From assembly GCF_013839425.1 (NCBI RefSeq), contig NZ_JACDNP010000001.1, positions 310,001 through 374,000 on the forward strand: a stretch of 64,000 bases of DNA, read 5' to 3'. Below are positions 25,528 through 33,478 of this stretch, one piece after another. Source of the DNA: Halorhabdus salina. GTDB lineage: Archaea; Halobacteriota; Halobacteria; Halobacteriales; Haloarculaceae. Under the pieces are notes generated by a model that saw only the letters and a list, made by a program, of their open reading frames with translations, ran no database searches and was not told the origin of the DNA. The position numbers and the translations under genes are program-made. Within the stretch, counting starts at the first letter, position 1; the number at the start of each line of letters is the position of its first letter.

Positions 25528-25700
25528 CAGGCACCACCCGGGAGGACCGTCATGACGACGAAGATGACGAATCCGAGCAGCCCGACCAGCAGGATACCCG
25601 CGCCAGCGATCTTCGCGACCTGGCTGAATTCCTGCCAGGAGGGGGTACTCGCGAGCTTGAGCACCCGCACGTATGAGGTAAGATCGTACGGTACGTCCAT
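25527..25700 (-). CDS. secE: Protein translocase SecE (Sec61 gamma)
   Basis: A 57-residue single-span translocon subunit. Amphipathic N-terminal helix MDVPYDLTSYVRVLKLAS, then the conserved PSWQEFSQVAKI and one transmembrane helix (GAGILLVGLLGFVIFVVMTV). It clamps SecY in the membrane. The ATG at 25700 was chosen over a TTG at 25715, which adds MQRYC with no support. Its stop overlaps the spt5 start. Confidence 0.92.
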   Translation of the reverse strand: MDVPYDLTSYVRVLKLASTPSWQEFSQVAKIAGAGILLVGLLGFVIFVVMTVLPGGA

Positions 25701-25834
25701 GCAGTAGCGTTGCAACTCGGGGCTTTTCTATGTATTGATGCCTCTCGACAGCGAACACACACCGATATCGCGCGATCACTGACCGAAGCCGAACGATCCG
25801 GTCAGGAGGCAGCCGAACTCTCTCCGGTAGCCGC

Positions 25835-27565
25835 TCAGCTCTGGGTGCCGTCTCGACCGGCGTTGTCCGACGCTCGGCGATCGGCTACCGGCGTGAATTC
25901 CAGGCGCGCACCACCGTCTGAGCTTTCGGTCGCGGCCGCCTCGAATCCGTGTGCCCGGGCGATCTCTTCGACGATCGCCAATCCGAACCCGGTCCCGTCG
26001 TCACTCGTCGTGTAGCCGTGGTCGAAGATCGTCGCCCGCTCGTCCGCCGGGATCCCTGGGCCGTCATCAGCAACGTAGAACCCGCCACTGTCGATCGGTC
26101 CGACAGTGATCGTGATGGCACCCTCCGTTCCGGACCGACGCTCAGCCCCGGCAGTACCGTGTTCGATGCTGTTTCGAAAACAGTTCTCGAAGAGTCGGAC
26201 CAACCGATCTGGATCACCATCGATGGTCAACGGATCGGCGATGGCGAGCGTCGCCGGTTCGCTTTCGAATGCCTCCCACGCCTGTCTGGCGACAGTCTCC
26301 AGAGAGACAGGTTCGGGGTCGGCCAGTTCCCGGCCCTCGTGAGCCATCGAGAGGAGGTCCTCGACGAGTTCGTCCATCCGCTCCAACGCGTCTGCCGCCC
26401 CGGTGATGTGCTCACTGTCGAACTCGACAGCGGCAGCTTCGATGGAGCCACTCGCCACCTGCAGTGGATTCCGAAGATCGTGTGAGATCGTGTGGACCAA
26501 CCGCTCGAGGCGTTCGTTCTGGCGTCTGAGTTCCCGCTCGTTTTCGACCTGTGTCGTCACGTCGTGAAATGCCAGCACAGCCCCATTGTAGGTGCCGTCG
26601 GCGAGTGGTAGCAGTCGGACGTGGATATTGCAGATGCGTGGATCGCCGTCGATGGGATCGATCTGCACCGCCTCACTGACGTGGCGTTCGTATACGTGCT
26701 CGGCCTGATCATCGCCCCCATCGTCGCTCTGTAGCGTGGCTTCACCGTCCTCCGCTGCGTTGCCGTCACGCACGTCGCTGGGCTGGTGAGTTGTCTCGTC
26801 TCGCTCCCGATCCCCGCGGTCAGCCATGAATGTCCTGACAGCAGTGTCGAACTGCTCGGCAAAGTTTCCCAACAGTGGGTCACCCTGGGTCTGGTAGTCG
26901 ATCAACGGACGATCGAGAATCCGTCCCTCGGAGCCAACGAGATTGCGACGGGCGGGTTCGTTGGCCCAGGTCACCCGGCCCTCCGCATCGACCGCAAGCA
27001 ACCAAACCGGAACCCGGTCGACGACTGCTTCGAGTTCCGAGAGTGTCTCTTCGAGTGCCTTGAGTTCGGAGATATCGCGCGATAGACCGAAGGTCCCCAC
27101 GATATCGCCGTTCTCGTCGTATCGTGGCAGTTTGGTCACCCGGTACCAGGTCACGCCGTCCGGCGTGGCGAGGCGTTCTTCTTTGCCGACGATCAACTCG
27201 CCAGTCTGCATGATCCGCTGTTCTTCCTGGTAGCGGTCTCTGGCCTCCGCATCCGGCATATAGTCGAAGTCAGACTTCCCTCGCACGTCCGACCGTGACT
27301 CGTCGACTTCCCGGGCTTTCGACTCACTGATCCGAATGAAGCGGCTCTCCTCGTCCTTGAAGTAGACCGTATCGCCCGTATCCAGATGGAGACCGCTCAA
27401 GAACTGCTCGAACAGTCGCGCATCACGTCTATCCGCAGCCGAGTGGACCGCCCGCCGGAGCTGATTCGCAATCGCCGCCGGGACAGCGCCCACAGTCGCA
27501 GTCGCCCCTCGATCGAGGGCGGTCGTGACGGTCGATGCGTGGTCGTCCGCAGTCACGTAAATCAT
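25835..27565 (-). CDS. PAS-PAS sensor histidine kinase with split N-terminal pseudo-receiver
   Basis: A 576-residue soluble kinase. Residues 1-~40 (MIYVTADDHASTVTTALDRG) look like the C-terminal half of a receiver domain; its N-terminal half is encoded by the overlapping upstream frame. PAS 1 follows (~48-170, ending FGLSRDISELKALEE), PAS 2 (~178-335, with an acidic insert of ~60 residues), HisKA with phosphoacceptor His in LVHTISHDLRNPL (~356-368), and a HATPase domain with N-box FRNSIEHG, G1 DDGPGIP and G2 GTGFGLAI. No transmembrane helix is seen. It lies between ftsZ1 and secE-spt5, on the same strand. The ATG at 27565 overlaps the upstream stop as ATGA. Confidence 0.88.
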   Translation of the reverse strand: MIYVTADDHASTVTTALDRGATATVGAVPAAIANQLRRAVHSAADRRDARLFEQFLSGLHLDTGDTVYFKDEESRFIRISESKAREVDESRSDVRGKSDFDYMPDAEARDRYQEEQRIMQTGELIVGKEERLATPDGVTWYRVTKLPRYDENGDIVGTFGLSRDISELKALEETLSELEAVVDRVPVWLLAVDAEGRVTWANEPARRNLVGSEGRILDRPLIDYQTQGDPLLGNFAEQFDTAVRTFMADRGDRERDETTHQPSDVRDGNAAEDGEATLQSDDGGDDQAEHVYERHVSEAVQIDPIDGDPRICNIHVRLLPLADGTYNGAVLAFHDVTTQVENERELRRQNERLERLVHTISHDLRNPLQVASGSIEAAAVEFDSEHITGAADALERMDELVEDLLSMAHEGRELADPEPVSLETVARQAWEAFESEPATLAIADPLTIDGDPDRLVRLFENCFRNSIEHGTAGAERRSGTEGAITITVGPIDSGGFYVADDGPGIPADERATIFDHGYTTSDDGTGFGLAIVEEIARAHGFEAAATESSDGGARLEFTPVADRRASDNAGRDGTQS

Positions 27566-27789
27566 GGAACGTCGAGCGTCGAAAGGCGCTCAACCGCCCC
27601 GAGAGCCTCCTCAAGCGTCCCAGACACGGCCACGACGTCGATCCCCGCGTCGCGGGCGGACGACATCGCCGCCTCCACCGTCGAACTGTACCGAAGATCG
27701 ATGTCGTGGTCGGACAGTGTCTGCTCGGATGAGACCGGGGAGTCGGGCGTTACCCACAGTGCCGTTACCCGCCCCCGATTGTGCATCAT
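27562..27789 (-). CDS. N-terminal half of a pseudo-receiver domain, coupled or frameshifted to the kinase
   Basis: A 75-residue frame beginning MMHNRGRVTALWVTPDSPVS with a receiver-like pattern: beta-strand VTALWV, helix EAAMSSARDAG, strand IDVVAVS, helix TLEEALGAVERLS and STLDVP. It stops exactly where a receiver would continue with its fourth strand; that continuation (MIYVTADD...) opens the next frame, overlapping by ATGA. Insertion of one base would join the two into a complete domain. The usual phosphoacceptor Asp after strand 3 is not evident (DVVAVSG), so this is probably a pseudo-receiver. Either a recent frameshift, a sequencing error, or a genuinely two-piece protein. Confidence 0.6.
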   Translation of the reverse strand: MMHNRGRVTALWVTPDSPVSSEQTLSDHDIDLRYSSTVEAAMSSARDAGIDVVAVSGTLEEALGAVERLSTLDVP

Positions 27790-27886
27790 CGATGAGAGGA
27801 TTTCTGAGGAGTGAACAAAACAGTTTTCGTTTGATAAGGGATCCCGAAGCGACCGAACAGCCACTCGATCGTCGTTCAGACAGTGA

Positions 27887-29047
27887 CTATTCCACGTAGT
27901 CGATGTCGTCGCCCATGCGCTGGGCGGCCTTCTCGCGTTCGGCCTCGCTTTTGCCGTAGATCTGTGGACTCTCGACACCCGTGACGACGATCATGGTCTC
28001 CATCTCACCCTCGTAGTCGTGGTTGACGGACGCGCCCCAGATGATCCGCGCATCGGGGTCGATCCGATCGTAGATCTCCTCGACGACGCCCTCGGCCTCC
28101 TCGATGGACATGTCCGGCCCACCGACGACGTTGACCAGCGCGGAGTTCGCGCCGTCGAACTCGACGTCGAGCAGCGGCGAGCGCAACGCCGAACGGATCG
28201 AATCCTGGGCCTTGTTCTCTGAATCGGACTCGCCGAGGCCGATCATCGCGACGCCACCGTTCTCCATGATCGTGCGAACGTCGGCGAAGTCGACGTTGAC
28301 CAGGCCGGGCTTAGTGATCAGTTCGGTCATGCCTTTGACCGAACGCATCAGGACGCGGTCACAGATCTTGAAGGCGTCCTGCAACGGCATCGACGGAGCA
28401 TAATCGAGCAGGCGATCGTTCGGCACGACGATGACCGTGTCCGAAACGGATCGGAGGCGTTCCAGGCCGGCGTCCGCGTTGGCCCGCCGTCGCTCGCCTT
28501 CAGCCGTAAAGGGAATCGTGACGATCGAGATCGTGAGCGCGCCGGCCTCCTGGGCAGCCTGGGCGATGACGGGCGCCGCACCCGTGCCAGTCCCGCCGCC
28601 CAGACCAGCCGTGACGAACACCATGTCAGAGCCGTCGATCGACTGCTGGATGTCCTCCATGTTCTCTTGGGCGGCTTCCTCGCCAATCTTGGGCACCGAC
28701 CCGGCACCGCGGCCGCCGGTACGCTTCTTGCCGATGAGGATTTTCGTGTCGGCCTTGACCTCATCGGCGAGGTGCTGGGCGTCGGTGTTTGCCGCGACGA
28801 GTTTCGCCCCGTGGATGCCTTCTTCCATCATCCGCGTGACCGTGTTGCCGCCAGCACCGCCCGCACCGACGACGGTAATCTTCGTCTCTAAGTCCTCGAC
28901 GACGTCGGACAGTTCTTCGTCAGTCATCTGCCCCGAGGTCGAAACGTCCTCTGTCGTGGTGTCACTTGTTCCCGGCGGGTTGTCTGCGGGGGGGTCCTCG
29001 CGGTCCTCCTCGGCTTCTTCCATAGCGTCGTCGATAATGGAGTCCAT
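27887..29047 (-). CDS. ftsZ1: Cell division protein FtsZ1
   Basis: A 386-residue tubulin-family GTPase forming part of the archaeal division ring. An acidic disordered N-terminal tail (~1-50) precedes the Rossmann start [14 protein letters not shown]. The tubulin signature is [12 protein letters not shown] (~149-160); the T7-loop region is [15 protein letters not shown] (catalytic Asp). The C-terminal domain ends in a short acidic tail. The long N-terminal tail and sequence are like haloarchaeal FtsZ1, the paralogue that recruits other divisome parts. An AT-rich element at 29072-29084 lies about 30 nt before the ATG. Confidence 0.95.
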   Translation of the reverse strand: MDSIIDDAMEEAEEDREDPPADNPPGTSDTTTEDVSTSGQMTDEELSDVVEDLETKITVVGAGGAGGNTVTRMMEEGIHGAKLVAANTDAQHLADEVKADTKILIGKKRTGGRGAGSVPKIGEEAAQENMEDIQQSIDGSDMVFVTAGLGGGTGTGAAPVIAQAAQEAGALTISIVTIPFTAEGERRRANADAGLERLRSVSDTVIVVPNDRLLDYAPSMPLQDAFKICDRVLMRSVKGMTELITKPGLVNVDFADVRTIMENGGVAMIGLGESDSENKAQDSIRSALRSPLLDVEFDGANSALVNVVGGPDMSIEEAEGVVEEIYDRIDPDARIIWGASVNHDYEGEMETMIVVTGVESPQIYGKSEAEREKAAQRMGDDIDYVE

Positions 29048-29186
29048 ATTTAAGTGTCCCGTAGCAGTTCAATACTAATTATCTTTCTCATCGCGTCCGA
29101 CGGGCGTCAGACGCTACTCGTCCCGAATTTCACCGGTTCGGAGTCACCAATGCTGTCCGACTTGGCCTCACCGGCGACGGGGACAC

Positions 29187-29825
29187 CTATCCGAAGTTCT
29201 CGACTTTGGCTTGGCCAGCGTCGCCCCCCGCAGCCTCGATAGCGTCAGTCGCGACATCCAAGAAACCCGCGAAGCCATAGACGAACACCTGCTCGCCGGT
29301 GTCACCGGTGATCGCCTCGACAGCGGCCGCGCTGACAGCGCTGTCTTCGGACAAAATGGAGACATCGACGCCTCGATCGTCCAAGGAAGCCAATCGATCG
29401 TCGTGAATCGGGTCGTCGTCGCGATAAATCAGGGCGGCTTGCCCGCCGTCTTCGAGGGTTCGTTCGGCGATCCCGATAGCAGGCCCAACGCCGGGGCCCC
29501 CCGCGAGGACGACGACGCGGTCCTCGCCCTCGTAGTAGGCGCTGCCGAACGGGCCCGAAACGGCGATCTTGTCGCCAGGTTCGAGCTCGGCAATGTGCGG
29601 GCCGAGTGCGCCGTCGTCATCGATCTCGACGGTGATCTCGAAGGTCTCCGTGACGGTCGGCGAGGAGATGGTATAGAAGCGCGGCGCATCGGCGACCGAA
29701 GGCAGTGAGAACTTGACGAACTGGCCAGGGGCTGCGTCGAAACCAGCTGGTGTCGCCACGTCGAGTGTGACTGCGTCGGGGCCGACTGTGCGGACGGCAC
29801 TAACGGTCGTGATCGTTCGATCCAT
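29187..29825 (-). CDS. Ferredoxin-NADP reductase-type FAD oxidoreductase
   Basis: A 212-residue FNR-family protein: FAD-binding barrel (~1-95, with RFYTISSP binding flavin and FGSAYYEGEDR) and an NAD(P) domain starting at VVVLAGGPGVGPAIGIAERT. It would pass electrons between NAD(P)H and a carrier such as ferredoxin. Directly divergent from korAB (starts 137 bp apart), whose reaction reduces ferredoxin, suggesting a functional link. The upstream in-frame extension was trimmed to ATG 29825 (MDRTITTVSAVRTVG), where the flavin domain begins. Confidence 0.87.
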   Translation of the reverse strand: MDRTITTVSAVRTVGPDAVTLDVATPAGFDAAPGQFVKFSLPSVADAPRFYTISSPTVTETFEITVEIDDDGALGPHIAELEPGDKIAVSGPFGSAYYEGEDRVVVLAGGPGVGPAIGIAERTLEDGGQAALIYRDDDPIHDDRLASLDDRGVDVSILSEDSAVSAAAVEAITGDTGEQVFVYGFAGFLDVATDAIEAAGGDAGQAKVENFG

Positions 29826-29962
29826 GCGCGGGGGTAAGAGGGGAGTAACCAATGCCATTTGGGGTAGCGGCACCGAAGCCAGCCACCATAGAGCGGCAAA
29901 ACGCCACGCACACTGCAGGTTGCAGAAGGCTTTTTCTCGGTGGCGGGATAGATCAGACTTAC

Positions 29963-31735
29963 ATGGAAAACGATCTCAATTGGGCTATCGGCGGGGAGGC
30001 CGGCGACGGGATCGACTCGACGGGCAAGATCTTCGCCCGGGCGCTCTCTCGGGCCGGCCGCCACGTCTTCACGTCCAAGGATTTCGCTTCGCGCATCCGC
30101 GGGGGCTATACGGCCTACAAGGTCCGGACAGCCGTCGATCGGGTCGAGAGCGTCGTCGATCGCCTCGACATCCTCATCGCACTGACTGAACGGACCATCG
30201 ACGAAAATCTCGACGAGCTCCGGACGGGCAGTGTCATCATCTACGATGGCGAGCAGACGACGATGCAGGACGTCGAAATTCCGGAGGACATGATCGGCCT
30301 GGAAGTCCCACTCACCGACCTTGCTGAGGGGGCCGGCGGCGCGATCATGCGCAACGTCGTCGCGCTGGGGGCAGCCTGTGAGGTCGCGGACTTCCCGGTA
30401 GAGTACCTCGATGAAGCCCTGGTCAAGCGCTTCGGCGAGAAGGGTGAGGCCATCGTCGCCAATAACCGCGAGGCTGCGCGGTTGGGTCGGGATTACGTCC
30501 ACGAAGAGACGGACTGCACCAGCCAGTTCAGCCTCGAAACGACTGACGAGGACTACGTCCTACTCAACGGCGACGAAGCAATCGGAATGGCCGCTATCGC
30601 CGCCGGCTGTCGCTTCTATGCGGGCTATCCGATCACGCCCGCGACCGACATCATGGAGTATCTGACGGGCCGGATCGAGGCCTTTGGCGGCGCGGTCGTC
30701 CAGGCCGAGGACGAGCTCTCGGCGATCAACATGGCACTGGGCGCAGCCAGAGCGGGCGCGCGGGCGATGACCGGCACGTCCGGGCCGGGGATCGACCTGA
30801 TGAGCGAGACCTTCGGCCTCGTTGCCACAAGCGAGACGCCGCTGGTCATCGCGAACGTCATGCGCTCGGGCCCCTCGACGGGGATGCCGACCAAACAAGA
30901 GCAGGGTGACCTGAACGCGATGCTCTATGGCGGGCACGGCGAGATCCCGCGGTTCGTCCTCGCGCCGACGACGATCGGAGAGTGTTTCGACCGGACCGTC
31001 GAGGCGTTCAACCTCGCCGAGAAATACCAGATCCCTGTCTATCTGACCGCAGACCTCTCGATGGCAGTCACCGAACAGACCTACCCGCCCGAGCGATTCG
31101 ACATGGACGCGGTAGAGATCGACCGCGGCAAGGTTGTCGAAGGCGACGCGGTCGATGAATGGCTCGACGAGAAGGACCGGTTCCGAGCCCACGCCGCAAC
31201 CGAGGACGGCGTCAGCCCGCGAGCCCTCCCAGGGACCCCCGAGGCGGCACACATGACGACCGGGCTCGAACACGACGAACTCGGCCGGCGAACCGAGGAA
31301 GAGGACGTCCGCGTCGAGCAAGTCCAGAAACGCCAGCGCAAGGTCGAGACCGCCCGCGAGCGCGAGGACTTCGATTATCGGGCGTTCGGCGATTCCGACG
31401 CCGAGACGCTCGTGCTCTCCTGGGGCTCGAACGAGGGCGCGATGCGGGAGGCCCTGGAAATCCTCGACGAGCGGGGGATTGACGTCCGGTTCCTCTCGGT
31501 ACCGTACATCTATCCGCGACCCGACCTGACCGAGGAGGTTCAAGCAGCCAAGACCGTCATCGTCGTCGAGTGTAACGCGACGGGACAGTTCGCCGACCTT
31601 ATCGAGCACGACACGCTGACGCGGGTCGAACGCGTCACGAAATACACAGGCGTCCGGTTCATGGCCGACGAACTCGCTGAGGAAATCGAATCGGCGATCG
31701 CTGGCCAACGCGCCCCACCGGAGGTGAAACGATGA
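29963..31735 (+). CDS. korA: 2-oxoacid:ferredoxin oxidoreductase, fused gamma-alpha subunit
   Basis: A 590-residue subunit of the CoA-dependent ferredoxin-reducing 2-oxoacid oxidoreductase, which replaces NAD-linked 2-oxoacid dehydrogenases in haloarchaea. The N-terminal ~190 residues are the gamma domain (WAIGGEAGDGIDSTGKIFAR), fused to the alpha/pyrimidine-binding part (~195-590: GCRFYAGYPITPATDIMEYL, TGTSGPGIDLMSE). 2-Oxoglutarate is the likelier substrate (KorA type), but pyruvate cannot be excluded from sequence. The stop overlaps the korB start as ATGA. Start at ATG 29963 (MENDLNWAIGGEAG) because upstream codons show no conservation. Confidence 0.92.
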   Translation: MENDLNWAIGGEAGDGIDSTGKIFARALSRAGRHVFTSKDFASRIRGGYTAYKVRTAVDRVESVVDRLDILIALTERTIDENLDELRTGSVIIYDGEQTTMQDVEIPEDMIGLEVPLTDLAEGAGGAIMRNVVALGAACEVADFPVEYLDEALVKRFGEKGEAIVANNREAARLGRDYVHEETDCTSQFSLETTDEDYVLLNGDEAIGMAAIAAGCRFYAGYPITPATDIMEYLTGRIEAFGGAVVQAEDELSAINMALGAARAGARAMTGTSGPGIDLMSETFGLVATSETPLVIANVMRSGPSTGMPTKQEQGDLNAMLYGGHGEIPRFVLAPTTIGECFDRTVEAFNLAEKYQIPVYLTADLSMAVTEQTYPPERFDMDAVEIDRGKVVEGDAVDEWLDEKDRFRAHAATEDGVSPRALPGTPEAAHMTTGLEHDELGRRTEEEDVRVEQVQKRQRKVETAREREDFDYRAFGDSDAETLVLSWGSNEGAMREALEILDERGIDVRFLSVPYIYPRPDLTEEVQAAKTVIVVECNATGQFADLIEHDTLTRVERVTKYTGVRFMADELAEEIESAIAGQRAPPEVKR

Positions 31736-32595
31736 GTTCTGAGACGCACTTCACCGACTTCAAATCCGACAAGCAACCGACCTGGTGTCCCGGGTGTGGC
31801 GACTTCGGGACGATGAACGGCATGATGAAAGCCCTCGCCGAGACGGGCAACGATCCCGACAACACGTTCGTCGTCGCCGGGATCGGCTGTTCGGGCAAGA
31901 TCGGGACGTACATGCACAGCTACGCGCTCCATGGCGTCCACGGCCGCGCCCTCCCGGTCGGCACAGGGGTGAAGCTCGCCAATCCCGATCTGGAAGTGAT
32001 GGTCGCCGGCGGCGACGGCGACGGCTACTCGATCGGGGTCGGGCACTTCATCCACGCCGTCCGGCGCAATATCGACATCACCTACGTCGTGATGGACAAC
32101 CGCATCTACGGCCTGACGAAAGGGCAGGCCTCGCCTACCTCGCGGCAGGGCTTCGAGACGGCGACCTCCCCCGACGGCACCACGGAACCCCCGGTCAATC
32201 CCCTGGCGCTGGCGCTCGCGGCAGGCGGGACCTTTATCGCCCAGTCCTTTTCCTCGGACTCCCAGCGCCACACCGAACTTGTCAAGCGTGCGGTCGAACA
32301 CGACGGATTCGGCTTCGTCAACGTGTTCTCGCCCTGTGTGACGTTCAACGACGTCGACACGTATGACTATTTCCGGGACGCCATCGTCAATCTGGATGAG
32401 ACTGACCACGATCCCGGTAACTATCAGTCCGCCCGCGACAAGATCATGGATCCCGGCACCGAGCACATCGGCGTCCTCTACGAGAGCGAGGAAAGCGTGC
32501 CCTTCAGCGACCGCGAGGGCATCGAGGGCAACATGGCCGACATCCCCGACGGCGCGCCCGAACGCGCCGATCGACTGGTCCGGGAATTTTACTGA
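31732..32595 (+). CDS. korB: 2-oxoacid:ferredoxin oxidoreductase, beta subunit
   Basis: A 287-residue thiamine-diphosphate-binding subunit. TWCPGCGDFG (~18-27) opens the domain; GGDGDGYSIGVGHFIHAVRR (~87-106) and MDNRIYGLTKGQASPTS (~122-138) carry the TPP/Mg motif. Together with the alpha subunit it forms acyl-CoA, CO2 and reduced ferredoxin. The last ~60 codons have a second, diverged copy downstream (33298-33478), so the present 3' end may have been replaced or rebuilt by recombination. Confidence 0.93.
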   Translation: MSSETHFTDFKSDKQPTWCPGCGDFGTMNGMMKALAETGNDPDNTFVVAGIGCSGKIGTYMHSYALHGVHGRALPVGTGVKLANPDLEVMVAGGDGDGYSIGVGHFIHAVRRNIDITYVVMDNRIYGLTKGQASPTSRQGFETATSPDGTTEPPVNPLALALAAGGTFIAQSFSSDSQRHTELVKRAVEHDGFGFVNVFSPCVTFNDVDTYDYFRDAIVNLDETDHDPGNYQSARDKIMDPGTEHIGVLYESEESVPFSDREGIEGNMADIPDGAPERADRLVREFY

Positions 32596-32694
32596 ACGGG
32601 TCCTTGTTCTCCAGAAAACGTACTCGGGGAGTATCTGATACGGATTGAATTATAGCCCACAAAACATTTACTCGCCTGCTCTAACCGCGCCAGT

Positions 32695-33270
32695 ATGAGA
32701 CGAATTTCACTACTACTGATGGGAGTGTTCGTCGGGATGTTGTTTTCCGGCTGTCTATCGGTCGCCACCCCAGCAAGTCCCCACACCGCCACAAGCGGAG
32801 ACATGCCAGCACTAACCGTTTCCAGTGCCGTTACAGACAGTGACAGCACGTATATGCCAGAAAATAATTCAGTCCGCTACCGCTCCGCCATCATGCAAAC
32901 GGATGAGGATGGCCGCCCTACTGGGGAGCAAGCTGAGTACAGCGTCGTAGCTTTCGAAACATGGGGGGACAGCGAAGCCGCATCTCTGGCAGCCGAAAGC
33001 GTCCGCGAGCAACTCATCGATCAATTACCCGATGCCTTGGAAAGTGTGGACGTACTCGTGAGTCATGATGGGGGTCACCGATCCATCACGGTCGCGTACG
33101 TAGTCAGCAAAGACGCCGACGGAGATGTTCTCAGCACACCCGATTTCGGGTTTGAGACACTCGTTAGCAAGACGCCGAGTGAAGTCACCGCGACAGTCTC
33201 TCTTGATGGAAACCACTATACAGCAACATACAATGTGACCGTCGAACGAATGGAACTCACGCAAAGCTGA
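32695..33270 (+). CDS. Predicted secreted lipoprotein, unknown function
   Basis: A 191-residue protein with a lipoprotein signal: MRRISLLLMGVFVGMLFSGC, lipobox FSGC with Cys ~20. The mature part is an acidic single domain (EYSVVAFETWGDSEAASLAA, TVAYVVSKDADGDVLSTPDF) with no recognised family. Base composition is lower in GC than flanking genes (codons such as AAT, ATA, TTA are frequent). It sits exactly between korB and a second copy of the korB 3' end, so it was probably brought in by recombination. An AT-rich stretch upstream (about 32640-32670) may be its promoter. Confidence 0.75.
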   Translation: MRRISLLLMGVFVGMLFSGCLSVATPASPHTATSGDMPALTVSSAVTDSDSTYMPENNSVRYRSAIMQTDEDGRPTGEQAEYSVVAFETWGDSEAASLAAESVREQLIDQLPDALESVDVLVSHDGGHRSITVAYVVSKDADGDVLSTPDFGFETLVSKTPSEVTATVSLDGNHYTATYNVTVERMELTQS

Positions 33271-33297
33271 ATCAGCCAGTGACGAGTGTCCCAGCGT

Positions 33298-33478
33298 AGA
33301 CTATCAGTCCGCACGCGAGAAAATCATCTACCCGAGTACCGAGCACATCGGCGTCCTCTACGAGAGCGAGGAGAGCGTGCCCTTCAGCGACCGCGAGGGC
33401 ATCGACGACAACATGGCGGACATCCCCGATGGCGCGCCCGAACGCGCCGATCGACTGGACCGAGAATTTTACGGAACC
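33298..33478 (+). pseudogene. Diverged duplicate of the korB 3' end
   Basis: Encodes YQSAREKIIYPSTEHIGVLY then ESEESVPFSDREGIDDNMAD and the rest up to REFY, colinear with the last ~58 codons of korB (32418-32597). About one base in ten differs, many at third positions, so it looks like DNA from a related strain or species rather than a fresh copy. It has no start or upstream korB sequence. The 3' end of the minus-strand membrane-protein gene (stop 33469-33471) lies inside it. Confidence 0.9.

Noticed and set aside
30560-31708. 382-codon minus-strand open frame inside korA
   Set aside because: Antisense shadow of korA with no recognisable motif.
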